Source: Carnegiea gigantea (taxonomy: Eukaryota > Streptophyta > Magnoliopsida > Caryophyllales > Cactaceae). Taken from it: a DNA stretch of 64,000 bases. The translations under genes and the position numbers were made by a program. Positions 25,766 to 38,997 of the stretch are shown piece after piece; the first letter of the stretch is position 1; each line of letters opens with the position of its first letter. Location: the NCBI GenBank assembly GCA_029747015.1, contig JAKOGI010000125.1, forward strand, positions 643,501 through 707,500, read 5' to 3'. The notes beneath the pieces are model-generated. The model searched no databases. It was not told the origin of the DNA and saw nothing but the letters and a program-made list of their open reading frames with translations.

Positions 25766-26960
25766 ATTCTGTTCAAATCATTTTGGCAAATTCCTTGGTA
25801 AGAGTCTCCTCCGGACAATTTGGAGTTTGAGGATGGAAGTCAGGTGGGCCAAGGCTAAACAATTATCAACAAACAAAATGCAAGCATAAGACAGAAAGCT
25901 AACTAACAAATCGGGGCAAAAAAGAATTTCAAAGTGTACTTAATTTGAATTAGGGTTCATAATAAAGGCAAGGAATGGTGTAGGAAGTAGACATATTTTG
26001 ATGTGTAGCACTTAGAAAAAAAGGCACACTTCCACTTACACATTGACAGTAGTTCCATGATTCTAACCCTTCCTTCCCCCCTTCCCCGAAGAATACAATA
26101 GTTTGACAAGAAATATCAAACTATTGCTGCGCCAAGTGGTGATTGATTCCATGTCTTATTATTAATCCTGCAAGTTGTGTCTATATTTCAATGAGCCCCC
26201 CCCAAAAAAAAGTACAGGTTGCCGAGAATTGAGTGGCTCCTTCTCGCACTTCAACTTGTAAGGAACCAGAGGGGGAGCCCGCCTGTTAGAAAAGTAGATG
26301 AATTAGAGGATTGCAAGATCAATACCTGAATGCTGCTCATAAATTTAAAGCTAGATTTGCAAAGCCATGGAGAAAAGAAATCAAAGAAACCAACATGAGA
26401 AACACTAAATTAAGGCTATCACAGTCCTTGGCATTTTTAATCCTCAAATTTATGACCCTGCCAGAAACCAACATTCGATCAAAGCTGTTCATTTCAAGCT
26501 TTCAGCACTGAAATCATGCTGAAAATGGCATTTTTAATGTAAAATGTTCTGAAACATCAACAAAGGAGTATAGGATTAACAGGGCTGAAATGCAGATTTC
26601 CTGCAGAACTCATAGGCCAGCAAACAAAGAGCTAATATTGCTGGAATTACAATACCATAAGCATAAAAATTCATCTGAATATAAGTAAAGGGTCCATCCT
26701 CTTCTATCCTAACTCCTTAATCCTCAAATTTATGGCCCTGCCAGAAGCATCATCCTTAAATGTGAAAATATCACAGATGAATATACCTCACCTGAATGTC
26801 TGATAGACATGCCCCCAGCAACCAGCATCTAATTTAGGAACTGTTGAATGCCACCTATTCACTAGCGACTCTAATAGAATATTAGCCTCTCCCAATCATA
26901 CGAAAGAGTCCAACTAAAACATATCGATTCCCCAAGTCATGTGCGAGCAACGGTAAATCC

Positions 26961-27290
26961 CTGTACCTGGGATTCCCGGCAACGACGCGGCAGGAGGCGC
27001 GGTCGCCAACGGCGGCGACGTGGCGGTGGGCTTCGGCGGTCAACGGCAAGGCTGGGCGCTGCTATGGAGTCTGGGGTTTGGGAAGAGGAGATAGAAGGAT
27101 GAATGGGGAATCGTTATACAAAACAAAAAAAAAAAAAGCCCTGTACCTGGAATTTCCGGCAACGACGCGGCAGGAGGTGCGGTCGTCAACGACGGCGACG
27201 TGGCGGCGGGCTTCGGAGGTCAACGACGAGGCTGGGCGCTGCTATGGAGTCTGGGGTTTGGGAAGAGGAGAGCGAAGGATGAATGGGGAA
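26961..27290. repeat. Tandem GC-rich block inside the PIF element
   Basis: Two copies of a 150-bp block (26961-27110 and 27141-27290) lie in direct repeat with a 180-bp period, separated by about 30 bp that includes an A run. Each begins CTGTACCTGG and ends GATGAATGGGGAA. They differ at several positions, so they are not an assembly echo. Lying upstream of the transposase start on the minus strand, they may be a duplicated promoter or leader. Confidence 0.85.
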
Positions 27291-27552
27291 GAAGAAAGCA
27301 CCGACTTGGGGTTTTTAATTGTTACTTTGCCTCTTTTTTTTTTTTAATTTAAAAAAAAGCTGATCCCGGGGGGTTGGGGATTTGATACCCCTCGTCAAGT
27401 GGGGGTTTCAAGTTCCTGGGAATTAGAGGGGAACTTGAAACCTGAGGGTATCAAATTTCTTTTCTTAAAATGCTCTCCAAACAATAAGGAAAGGAACTTG
27501 AATCCTCAGGTTTCAAGTTCCATTCCAGTTCCCCTCACCAAACAGGGCCTTA

Positions 27553-29230
27553 GGGTGACTTTTCTTGGCTACTCTCAAATTGAGGAAACTTATCTTAATA
27601 CGGATTGAGATCCGATCCTGAGTTTTGACCCTCCGAGCCAATGCGTTGACTTGTTTTTAAGTAACCTAAAATTATAGTTGATACTCTGTTGTGAAAAATA
27701 TTTGGTCTTTTTTTAGCGAACCAAGTGTGAATGCTTGGTTTTATTTTCTTGTCTTCGTTGTTTGTAATGTTGTTTTGGTAAACAAAGTGTCATACTTAGT
27801 AAACCAAATGTTAGGATTCATGTATTAAGTCACTATATTTCTCATTGGAACTTTCACTTGATGTTTTTGTCTTTATGTTCTGTAAAGATGTTTGATATTG
27901 TATTTGCCGATTTATTGAGGAAAGTTAAACTTTCTACAAATGTCATCCTTTTTTTTATATGAGATTGCACGAGGATTGGGAACCTATAGGACGGACTGAA
28001 GATCAGGATATAGTCATGTTTGGCAAACAGCTATTACCTGTTTGTGTTATCTATTAACTGTTTGAATTAGATATTTATATTAGTTGTTTAAATTAGCTGT
28101 TTTTAGAAAATATATCTGGTAAAAATTAACTGTTTCTAAAAAATATGTTGGTAAATTTTCATTTATACCCTTATTTATGAATTAGTTTTTTTTTTGAGAT
28201 GTGTGTAATTTTTCCAAACTTATGGACAATTATATAATTTTCACAAAAAACTCTTCTCAAAAGGCTAATGGGAATAGTTTTTTTAAAAATAGTTTTTTTT
28301 GAAGCCAAATAGCTATTACAAATAATTTTTACCAAATATCCTTTAACTGTTTGACTTAATCAAAATAGCTAAAATTCTCCCAAGCCACTATTTTTTCCCC
28401 AACAGCTATTGTTACCAAATACCTCCTATATGTCTACTCATGTAAAAACTGGATGACAATAGAATTGACAAAGTTTACTGAGCCTCGTGACCCGTTCCAC
28501 TTGCATTCTGATAAAGTCTACTGTAATTATTTAAACATTAATCTTCAATTATGAACTAACACCTTATAGTTTAGCACTTTAGCTTTAGCTCACTCAAAGG
28601 GCTACTTTTTCCCAATTACAATAGTTCTATGCAATATCGTTAATGTTAAATATAAGACTCTGTTCTTTTTGTGGTTAAACAAATCTCCTTACTATACTGG
28701 CGTAGTATAAATATGGAACCAAAACCAAACATATTATGGGAGTTTGATACAAGAGGCCACGTTTTAGGCAATATGTATATCATACTTCTAAAACTATCTA
28801 CTTTTATCAGTAATATTATTAAACATATATTAAAAAATCAATATATAATAAATATATTTATGAAAAATATATATATGTAAATTACGAAAGTACGTACTCT
28901 CATGTGCACATAATAAATTGTCCGTTTCGGAACCATTCCCAGATTACAGTCACCATTAATTATCCCGAAAAAGCAAAAAGCCCCCATCCCCAAATTCCCC
29001 TGCCCCCTTTCTACCTCCCTCCATCCTATGATTCCTATCTAAGCCACCTTAATTATTGTCAATCAAGGGATTCCTGCTTGAATTCGATGCCACAATTCTC
29101 CATTTTGATCCACTTACCCTCCTTAAACCCTAGAAATTTTACGAGCTAAGGTTTCTCTGTCCTCCAATTCTGCATGTTAGGGATTGATTGAGGGGTTCAG
29201 ACACCGGAACCCTAGAAATTCGACGAGATC
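27553..29230. other. Intergenic before the MATH-BTB gene
   Basis: AT-rich spacer. It holds one MITE-like element (28012-28427). The last 200-300 bases are CT-rich and should be the promoter and leader of the MATH-BTB gene; a TATA box was not clear to me. Confidence 0.5.
28012..28427. mobile_element. MITE-like inverted-repeat element, about 0.4 kb
   Basis: The left end contains GTTTGGCAAACAGCTATTAC and the right end, read inward, contains ATTTGGTAACAATAGCTGTT. These are imperfect inverted copies of each other, with further AACTGTTTGA motifs inside each half. The interior is AT-rich and noncoding. I could not settle the target duplication, so the superfamily is open. Confidence 0.5.
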
Positions 29231-32200
29231 ATGACCGAATTCGACATCGTCGACTCCATCGATCCTAAGCGAGCTGGTGGCTCCGACTCGTCGTGTTCAA
29301 CGTCCGTCATCGAGACCGTCAATGGGTCGCACCACTTCGAGATCAAGGGCTATTCTCTCGCCAAAGGGATGGGTGCTGGGAAGTACATAACCAGTGATAC
29401 CTTCACAGTTGGAGGGTACGATTGGGCGATTTACTTTTATCCTGATGGGAAGAATCCCGAGGATAGCTCAGTGTATGTGTCGGTGTTTATAGCGTTGGCG
29501 AGTGATGGGACGGATGTGAGGGCGTTGTTTGAATTGACATTGTTGGATCAGACTTTTAGTGGGAAGGATAAGGTTCATAGTCATTTTGACCGGGCTCTTG
29601 AGAGTGGCCCTTATACCTTGAAGTACAAGGGTAGCATGTGGTATGTGTCACATTCTTGCTTATTTAGTTTGCTTTCCTTGAATCTAAAATTATGTTCTGG
29701 GGGTTTGTTTATTTCTAGATGTTTGAGCTTGCAAGTTATGTGCTTGATCTTAAAACTGGGTCTTGATAATCTCTGTGGACTTTGAAGCATTTCAAAAGTT
29801 TTTTTTTTCTTGCTGGTTTCTAGGAATTTGGACATAGAGATTGCCAACGTACTGCAATGCGCAAAGAATTCTTAATCTAGGGGAAGTGCAAAAATATCTC
29901 ATTACAAAAGGATTTGGAACCAGTTTAGAACTGAGAACTAGTTGGCTTGAAATTGGACTGTATGTTAGCCGACTGTTAGCCGTCGTCTTCTTGGGATGTG
30001 AAATATGTGAGTGAAACTATCCACTGTAAAGCAGGCATTTGTTTATCTGGTTTATTAACTAGTGGATCACTGTAGAACATGTTCTCTTCATCTAGATTTC
30101 CTATTTTGTTTCACGTAAAATCTGTGGAAACACATTGAAATGTAGAGAAATTACGGTGTAGGTCTTGAAGTTTGAGATTTCAATAAACTATGGCTTGTAA
30201 CATGAAGTCTAAATCTGTAACTGTGGAATCTAGGAAGTACATTTTATAATTGATTTCTACTGCAATTGTCATGTACATCGATTTCTGCAGCAGTTTTTTA
30301 CCTTATGACCTTAAAACTACATAGTGTCTCTGTGTGCCCTTTACTTGTCAGTGATGTTTTTAACGCTTATATTATGTGAAGCCCATTGTAAGCAAAATCT
30401 TTTGTTTGTTGCTAGAATCTTTTTTGAGTTGGGTGTACCTAAGTCATGTGCTAATAAAACTTAGGGTATTATAAACTCATGATCAGCTCGTTTTCTTGAT
30501 ATTTTTCTTACAAAATTACAAAATGGTACTAATGCACTTTCCCCCCCCCCCGGTATCTATCTTATGATATATGGCAATGAAATTATTTATCGAATTATTT
30601 TTTAAAGATTAGATGAGATAGTTATATACGCTTGATTCAAATGGAGTTGAATGCATGGGATTATTCCTTGCTGTAACAAAGATTTGTTAGTATATTGATG
30701 GATTAAGAGATGGAATCTAGGCTATGAAATTTCAAGAAATGCAAAATTTGGAAAATCCAATAAATCTGAAATGATGAGATATTAACAAGAATTCGAAGTT
30801 GTTAAATTTATGTACCAACTACCAAGAGATGTTTCAGCCAATCGACTAATACTTCTTCAGTATCCATAGTGTCCTAATATTTGTCTGGAGCTCAAAAATG
30901 TTAATGAAGAATGATAGTCTTGTCCCTCTCGGCCCTCCACAGTGCTTGTCTAGTCATAATATTTGTTGTGTTGTGGGTCTTCCAATTTTGCTTCTTTTGA
31001 CTCATTGCAGGGGTTACAAGCGGTTTTTCAAGAGAACGAACTTAGAAGGCTCTGAGTATGTGAAGGATGACTGCCTTATCTTGAAGTGCACAGTAGGAGT
31101 TGTCAAAAGCCGTATGGAGAGGCCTAAACAATACACAATAACTGTTTCACCATCGGATATGGGTGAAAGTTTTAAGCAGTTGCTAGACAATGAAATGGGT
31201 TGTGATATAGTTTTTGAAGTTGGAGATGAGAGATTCAAAGCTCATAAAATGATTCTTGCTGCCCGTTCTCCTGTCTTTAGAGCTCAGTTCTTTGGACTTA
31301 TTGGAAACCCAAACAAGGATACTGTGGTGGTAGAAGATGTGGAGCCTTCTATCTTTGAGGTACTTGTACTGTATCCTTGTCATTGTTTTCAGAGAATCAT
31401 TCTTGTGTTCTCAGTATTTGGATACAATCTGAATCCAGGACAAAGGTTTCATCTGTCATTATGTCAGCTTTTTAATGTTTGTATATTCAACATTTTCCCG
31501 CTAAAATAACACCTTGTTTGTCGTGCACTTGTGCATCTTGTTGCTCCAAGAATGGTACAGGACCATCAAGCAATGAAATGCTAACGTACATTATTGTTGA
31601 ATTTTTAACATGTATTCCAACACTACGTATTTAGGCCCAACATATGATAGGACTAGTTACTGATGTACATCAGACTTTATTCATTTTTCTGAACGAGATA
31701 CTTGGCTTTTGGTGATTGAATAATTCTTGATAAAAGTCAATATAGTTAGTACAAAAGTTATACACACAGAGACTTCTACGAGTGATAGAAGATGACAATT
31801 TAGAATACCCTGGAAGCAGGTTTTGATTTTAAGTCACTGCATTAACCAACCAATATCACGGTTCGATGTGAGTGCATATGGAGAGATTCTGAAGTACTTC
31901 ATAACGTAGTACTCTCTTGCATCATAATTCTTTTCTCTCTCTCTTTTTCTGACCATGTTGTCGTTTTCCCCTTTCTTTCATTCTTTCTTTCTTTTCGTTT
32001 TTTTTAGGGTGGGGGGAGGGGTTGCTCAAGAATGGCAGTATTATTTCTTTTAAAAAAAGGTTTTCAATAGAATTGAATCCTCTGCCTTCTTCACCTTAGC
32101 CTTTTAGGTTACAGTTTTTGCCAATTACGTGACAGTGGGACCTCTATTGCAAAAATATAATATTCTTGCTATTCTCCAGTACTTGATCACAATTATTTTG

Positions 32201-35200
32201 TAGTAACTGGTCATGTTGTTGCCCTGTAAATTGGACTGGTGCACAATATGAATAGTTCCATGCTTTTGTAGTTAAGTGAGAGTGTGAGACAGTTTATGTT
32301 CTGCAAAGATTCTTGCATGTTCATTTCAGTTTGAATGACTATCGGGGAAAAGGTGACAAAGTTGGGTTAATAGAAGTGGGAAACTGGGAATATCCTCTTA
32401 TCTTTGCCTTGACCTTTTGGCTGTCTTCTCATCTTATCTTTGAGAGCTTAATGGAAGTGGGAATATCATTGGAGCATATTCTTAATTATTTGCTCACCCT
32501 CCCTGTTTGTGTTGGGGTTAGGCATTAACCAATATAGTGTCACATCTTGCTGCTTTGCAGTTGAGTGGACTCGTAGAAAGGATATTGCCTTTATGTAAGT
32601 TTACTGTATCACACATTTACACATGTATTACACTGTCTTCTTCTGCCGTTCTATGCCGTGAGTTCTGCATTGGAACTCAAAAAGGCAGTTTTGCTTGGTT
32701 TATCTAAATAGTATATGGTATGGACTAGGACACTACACAATTTAGGCAAGAAGCTTATTCTAAGAAACAACGACTAGCCAGTGTGGGTTTTGCTTTTGTA
32801 GGTCTAGGGTGATCCAGATTTAGGTAGCCTTACCCTTGTTAGCTTTCCTGCAACCAAAGAGACCGATCAGAAAAAGTGTATGTGAAAAGTTTTGGAAACA
32901 TTTGGACAAGGTAAAATTTTTTGAAACAATTGGAAAATGGAAGTGTTAATATCAAGTAACATAGATAATATAAATAAATAGACATATGGAAACACGAGAA
33001 AATAATAAAAGCAAAAAAAATAAGTAAATAAATATAACAACTCCCACTGGGTGTCTCATTTTCGCGGAGTCTAATAAATAAGTAATAAATAAATAAATAA
33101 TAACAATGACAGTAATGATAAGCATAAAACAATAATAACGGGAAGTCGCAAGCTAGAAGGATCAAATAAACATCTAAAAAACAAGTTGACAGCAACAGTG
33201 CCAGTTAGAGTCTAAAAGTTAAGGTGTAAGAAACCAACTGCTTGAGGTACAACATTCTAATTCTAGACCTCCACAAACTCCTATCCTGAGCCTTGTCCTC
33301 TGTAATTCTAGACCTCCATGAGAAGCTTGTCCTAAGTTGATTTGAATTGATCTCCCACAATGTGGTGCTGGAAGAATGGTTAAAATTAAAATGTGCAGTT
33401 TCTAGGTGTGGAGTTCGTCATTGAAGCCGTATCCAAGGAAGAAAATTTGCAATGCGAGTTCTTTAGTTAAGTTCATTCCTTTTTTATTTAGTATTTCTCA
33501 GGGTGCAAAATGGCTTAAGGCAATGGTGGGTTGTAGTTTGATGTTTACTTTCTCAAATTCCCCTGTTGTGTGTATGTTGCTTGGCAGAACCTTCCCCCCT
33601 CGAGAAGCTTGTGTCTGTGTGTCACTTCTCCTTGACATGATATGCCTGTGTGCAGTCTTTTTTTTGGGGGGGGGGGGGGGGGGGGGGCCTTTTTGAGCCA
33701 GACAAATGTCAAACAAACATTGTATTTTCTATTTAAGAATTTGCTAACAGCTTGTAATAATATGTAGTTTTGTCTTCTTGGATCCTTATCGAAAGACGCT
33801 ATCCTAAATTGGTTTCATCTAATTGGTAGGCCATGCTACACTACATTTACTCTGACAGTCTTCCTGATGTTCATGAAATAATGGGCTCAAGTTCGTCATG
33901 CTCGTTGACAATCATGGTCCAGCATCTGTTGGCTGCTGCCGATCGTTTTGGCCTAGACAGGCTGAAATTATTATGCGAATCAAAGTTATGTGATGAAATA
34001 ACAGTGGAAACAGTATCTACAACCCTCTCACTAGCGGAGCAGCACAGATGCATGCAGCTGAAAACTGCTTGCTTAAAGTTTGCAGCAGCAAACTTAAATG
34101 GTGCGTCTACCCTGTGGAATCTGATGATCTTTTGTCAGGTTAAATCATTTTTAGTTGCTTCCTTTGTTTTCTTCAGAGTATCATTTTTGCAATTGCACTT
34201 AACTGATCACGTTCATGCTTATGCCTGGTCTAACTTGCCATTTATTGATCTTTTGGTACTTATGATTTGATTTTTAGTATCTACAGATTGGGGAATAGTC
34301 AAGTTGTACAAGAGTTGTACAAGAGTAAAACAGAATGGAGTGGAATAAATTCATTCTGTAAAAGTTTTGAAGTTATTTGTCTAGTTTGAGTGTTTGGTCC
34401 ACTTAAGGAATATGTATTGGTTTGACATAGATTCAGAAGCAAATCCTTTGCTAACCCCTCATGATTTTTGGCGGCCTTTGGATTTTAGAGTCGGGGACTT
34501 GTTTTTATGTACAAACCTAGGTTAGGGAGCCAAGCTGGACATGGGGCTGATGTGGCCACTAATTGCCCTTTCTCAATCACTTGATAGAAAGCAGATCCAA
34601 ATCCAGGCGCTATACTGTATGTTTCCCTTCCCAGGGGACCCACCCATCAGTATTGATAAAATATGGGTCTTAGTGTGCCTTTCTTGAGAACATACACTGC
34701 AATGCTGCTCTATTAGTGGCTATCTTTTGTAGTCCATGGCCACATCTAGCATTTTAGAAGTTTCTCTAGCAGTATAATGTTTTCAAAGATTTCTATTTCG
34801 AAATAAGTTGATCTTGGGGGTGGAAGCTGAGTCCCTATGTGAGATGAACGTGCATAAATTCTTGTCTTTTGTGGTTGATCCTTCTTCCTTCCTGTTAATT
34901 GTTCACCCGCTCCCTCCTTGTTATGATTCCAAAGGTATCGTCCTTACTTGAGACAGTTATATTCACTTAATTTGTGCCTATGCTTCAGTGGTGATGAATA
35001 CAGAAGGATTCAGCTACTTGGAAAAGAGCTGCCCCTCCCTCCTGTCGGAGCTGCTTGAGACTGTGGCCTCAGTGGATGAGACTCCTGGCCTATCATCGGG
35101 CAAGAAAAGGAGCAGCAGCAGCATCTTTGGGCTTGATCTAGCTGCAGATGGAGTTCTGGCTGACCCACCAAGCCCCAATGGAAGGCGGGTTCGGAGAAGG

Positions 35201-35206
35201 TTCTAG
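29231..35206 (+). CDS. BPM3: MATH-BTB protein, BPM type (CUL3 adaptor)
   Basis: Four exons, 29231-29640, 31011-31359, 33830-34100 and 34989-35206, join in phase to 415 residues, the usual BPM length. Residues about 28-160 form the MATH domain ([44 protein letters not shown]). The BTB/POZ domain follows ([68 protein letters not shown]), then a BACK-like tail with [14 protein letters not shown] and a basic end GRRVRRRF that resembles a nuclear signal. Family role: the BTB domain binds cullin 3 and the MATH domain recruits substrates such as class I HD-ZIP, ERF/AP2 and some PP2C proteins for ubiquitination. The second intron is 2.47 kb and includes a T(8)G(22) tract. The paralogue number is inferred from the gene order. 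Confidence 0.92.
33658..33687. repeat. T(8)G(22) homopolymer junction
   Basis: The longest G run in the window, directly after eight T, inside intron 2 of the MATH-BTB gene. Confidence 0.95.
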
Positions 35207-36046
35207 CATGCATCATGCCCTGTTAGGGTCAAGATTTAGATGCCTTTATTCCATCCTTAACCAGAGCACATAATCCATAGATATTGTAAATTAAGTCATG
35301 TTTATAGTAGCTGACTGTGAACATGAGTTAACAGGTGCTTGGTCATTCGCGGGTTTTCAGTGTAGATAGAAGGTTTCCTGTTTGAGTCCCCTCTGGTAAA
35401 GTGGCATCTTTCCTATATGTTGTAGATAACATGCAGTTCTGACTGTTGATCTACTGAATTGTTAGGTGAGAATATTTCACTCAATGATCATCTTATCTCT
35501 TACTGTATTTAGTTATTCAGTTTTCTGTTTTCTCAGATTCTCGATGACTTTGTAGTCTCAGATTCAAGTTGCCTTGAGATATTTTATTATATATTTATTT
35601 AATCAGTCACCCACTCAGTACTCTTGATTTCTTCTTTGGTAGGATGTGGGCCATCATAAGCAACCTGATCCTTCGAAGTGTAGAGGCTAGAAAAGCCATT
35701 TCCGGTGGACTCTAAATCTGATGGCAATAGATTGTCTACTGCTTCACATTGAAAGTAGAGGATAATTTAGCTAGGTATTTTAGAGTCTAGACACTCCAGA
35801 AGATAAAGAGCTGAAAATTTGTTTTGCGTGATTTTCGACTTTCAAAATGTGAATATGGTGGATGGTGCTACTAAAGTTTCAATAAAATCGGTAACCATGC
35901 AGGGAAACAGAGTGTTTCAATGAAAGAGGTAACATATGAACAAAGGGGAAGGGAAAGCATTGCAACGTAGATGTGTTCTGCTAGTCCTGAACTAAGGAAG
36001 AGTAGAAGAGGAACTGTTTTGAGTCTTTTGACATGCTGCAAGGAAG
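35207..36046. other. MATH-BTB 3' UTR and spacer
   Basis: Between convergent genes. The left part should be the 3' UTR of the MATH-BTB gene and the right part that of the small minus-strand gene. Nothing else is seen. Confidence 0.5.
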
Positions 36047-36295
36047 CTAGCGGTATTTGTTGGCACTGTCGTTGCTGTTGCAATTGCTATTGGTGACATA
36101 GTCAGGCCAGAGGAAGGTTCCAATGGCAAACTCTCGTTTGCGGGCAATGTCACCCTTGATGGAGAGGCCATACTCAGCCAGCAGCCTGTCCAGGGTGGTC
36201 TCCGGCATGTGTTCATAGTCATCTTTGGTGTACCTTGGGTAGTGAAGGGGCATTTGGAAGTAGTAGTTGATCACTTTCTTGTGTGGGCTCTCCAT
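36047..36295 (-). CDS. Small plant protein, probably DUF7722 family
   Basis: A single-exon frame of 82 residues. The sequence YFQMPLHYPRYTKDDYEHMP is followed by TLDRLLAEYGLSIKGD and REFAIGTFLWPD, and a short Asn/Ser-rich tail. This pattern (aromatic, Met-Pro, Tyr-Pro-Arg-Tyr, Asp-Tyr-Glu-x-Met, then Leu-Leu-x-x-Tyr-Gly-Leu) is that of a small plant-only family which I believe is DUF7722; its function is unknown. On the minus strand a TATA-like TTTAAATA (36413-36420) lies about 120 bp upstream of the ATG, supporting a real promoter. No signal peptide or membrane segment is seen. Confidence 0.75.
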   Translation of the reverse strand: MESPHKKVINYYFQMPLHYPRYTKDDYEHMPETTLDRLLAEYGLSIKGDIARKREFAIGTFLWPDYVTNSNCNSNDSANKYR

Positions 36296-36480
36296 CTTCT
36301 TTCCTTCTTTCTCAACTGATGTCTATCTCTTTGTTTTTGAACTGAATTGAACTGAATTGAATTGAACCTCTCTTTGCTATCAGTATACTCTGTGTTTAGT
36401 CTTGTTGGGGGGGTATTTAAAGGTGGCCCTCTTGATTGGCCAAATGGGATTCTCAAGGGTGAATGAAGGAATAAGAGGAA
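36296..36480 (-). promoter_or_regulatory. Promoter and leader of the small minus-strand gene
   Basis: TTTAAATA at 36413-36420 is a likely TATA element. The leader has a repeated TTGAACTGAA-like phrase near 36338-36367 (as read on the + strand). Confidence 0.45.
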
Positions 36481-38997
36481 GAGGCTCAAAAAGCATGTTG
36501 AATGTCACAAGAATAGGGTGGCGTGCCATCTCTACTCATGGCCGCTGCGTTTGTACCCTATCATGCAAGTAACCCCCTCTTCTTACTTGCATGCACTGAT
36601 GCACACGTGCGCACACTATCCCAAGGACAAGGAAATGGAACCGTGACTGAAATGTCTCAAAACTGGACGAGAAAATTTAGTTACTTCTAACCTGTTGGAC
36701 TTAATATGATCTTATGATATTTTTAATTATATTGTAAGTGGCTTGGAATTGAATTTAAATGCCTTTGAGGCTTTGTCTTTGCACTAATTCCTATTTGAAT
36801 AGTTTGAAAACATATTATTTTTATTTTTACAATCGTACTGCATTGTCTAGGCGTGACTTTCTCGATATATGTTTAAATTTAGATCCCAAGTTGGAAAAGA
36901 AAAAAGTAAACTGATGTTGTGTTTGTTTGGAGGTTATGTTATTTTGTGTTTTTCATCTTTTATTTGTTTTAGTTCCACCAAGCAATCGGTGTGTAGCTTC
37001 CAACCTTTGGCAACTAAGAAATCAAAAAACACCAAGCAATCGGCGGTGTGTAGCTTCCAACATTTGGCAACTAACAAATCAAAAAACCGAAGCCTTCAAT
37101 CTGAATAAAACATCACAAGTAATAAGAAAATAGTAATCCTAATGAATGAAATGACCAACAAAATTTCAGCATCATATTAGCAAACAACTATGAAACCAAT
37201 AATATGACTGAAGAAACGAAAGACCCACCAAAATTCAATGTCAAACAGAGGTAAAACTTGTGCAATTCTGCGATGGTTATACTTGCAAAAGACTATACCT
37301 AGAAAATTGCCAACTTACCTAACAAATAGTTATTGTTTGACGACAACAATTCATATGTTGCCAAGGAGTATTCTATGAACTATTGTACAGGGCCTCTCTC
37401 ATTTGTTGTGTACTTTCATGTCCACCCCAGTGCTCATCTCTATACATAAATAATCGAAGCTTGACAACTGCTTCATTGTAATGTATGACCTTCAGCCTTC
37501 AGGATATCCAATCATTGATCTTGTGATTTAGGCCACATGATCTTCTCTCATGTAGTACATGGAGCTACAGGGAAAACTATCCTATGATTGAAGTACTACT
37601 TGTGATCATGACATTCACAGAAATGACACCACATCTCATGAACATAATAGAGGAAATCTAATCTGAACTTTAAAATTTGTATGTTAAAACTAAATGATAA
37701 GCATATTTATTTTATACATAAACTATTATGGCCACATGTGCTTCACATATAGTTCTCAAAAAATCGCTCAAAAAAAAAAAAAAAAAACTATTGCGACAGT
37801 TGCATAGAGATGAGGAAGGTACATATGAAAACCCGTTGGTTAAGATGGATAAGGCTTAGCTGACTTTGTACCGGTTGTTCCGTATTTGTTTTGTTGGAGA
37901 TTCGATGGTATGTAAATGTAAATTAAAAAAATACATTAGCGAAATTGAGGGCTTATAAGTAAGTGACTCTTTTTGCCATTGTTAAGTAGCCCAAAGATAA
38001 ATTATAAAATTATCATAGATAAACACAAAAAATACAACTACCAGTCGTCATGTAGTTAGGCGCACTCTTATGATAAGAGATGCCTGACATCTTTTACTTA
38101 CTATCTACTCTGGCATACACAAAGTTCCATACAAATGGTTTTTCGTCATTGTTTTACGAAACTCTTTCATATCATTTATTATGCATCAAATTGAAAAATC
38201 ATAGTCGAAATTATAAGTCAACAACTAACAGTTTCAGATGACACTACTATCCTCATGAAACTTCACAAGTTCACATATCAGCATGGGTAGTGCTACTCTG
38301 GTTCACTTCATGAGAGAAAGTAAGATTGTCCCAATAGAAATCTCCTTAATCATAGATGAATGTTTAAAACAAAAAAATACATTTCATAGATCAATGTTTA
38401 AAACTAAAAAATACATTTCTCTGTTGCATCTTTAAAAAGATAGATAATATAGACATTTAGAAAGTACGTAGTATAGCCATTCAACCGCAAACAAGATCCA
38501 TATTATATTTTGACTGCATTACCAAGCAACCCCCCCCCCCCCCCCCCAAAAAAAATCAGACGTGTAAATTGGTGCATTTTTTTGGACCGAATAAAAAATG
38601 AGTGTAGTCCCCTCCAAAATTACTGTTTTCAGATGTGTTCTCACCATGTGGCAGCCGACCATGGGGACACGGTAGCTAGTGGAGTAGCAGTTGGAGGGCC
38701 TTCGGAATCCCCCCTTCCATCAACCTTTCCAGAAACTTCTGCGGCATTAGTGGCCAGCATTTGCCCAAGCACTCAGCAGCTCAGGTCCTTCCACGTGTCC
38801 CAAACTCCACATCATCATAATACGTGGCTTTCCCGGTCACTTGATAATGATACGCCGTCCTTTTTAGTTGTCAGTTCAGTCCCCCAGAAACTAGGGCATT
38901 TCAATCTCACTCCAGTTCGAGCCTCCCCAACCCCCTTTTCTCCTCTTATTCTGCCCACCATTTTCTCTCTCATATCTCTGCTCACTGATCGGCGGCC
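36481..38997. other. Intergenic spacer
   Basis: AT-rich. Visible items are a local direct repeat in which GTGTAGCTTCCAAC, then TTTGGCAACTAA, then AAATCAAAAAAC recur about 50 bp apart (around 36990-37090), an A run near 37770 and a C(18)A(8) junction at 38530-38555. The last 350 bases are CT-rich with ACGT motifs (for example CCACGTGTCCC near 38790) and are the likely RCC1-gene promoter. No gene is seen. Confidence 0.5.
38530..38555. repeat. C(18)A(8) homopolymer junction
   Basis: A pure C run followed by a pure A run, upstream of the RCC1-type gene. Confidence 0.95.

Larger units (their letters stand above)
22416..27549 (-). mobile_element. PIF/Harbinger DNA transposon, 5.13 kb
   Basis: The ends are inverted copies beginning GGCCCTGTTTGGTGAG, with looser similarity further in, including GGAACTTGAA-type subterminal motifs. 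Both ends are flanked by TTA (22413-22415 and 27550-27552), the three-base target duplication of the PIF/Harbinger superfamily. Inside, on the minus strand, are the two genes expected of this group: a Myb/SANT-like protein (23051-24171) and a DDE transposase (24360-25765). The transposase has in-frame stops, the Myb gene looks intact. A GC-rich block is tandemly repeated near the 5' end of the transposase side (26961-27290). The well kept ends suggest fairly recent insertion or cross-mobilisation. Confidence 0.93.
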
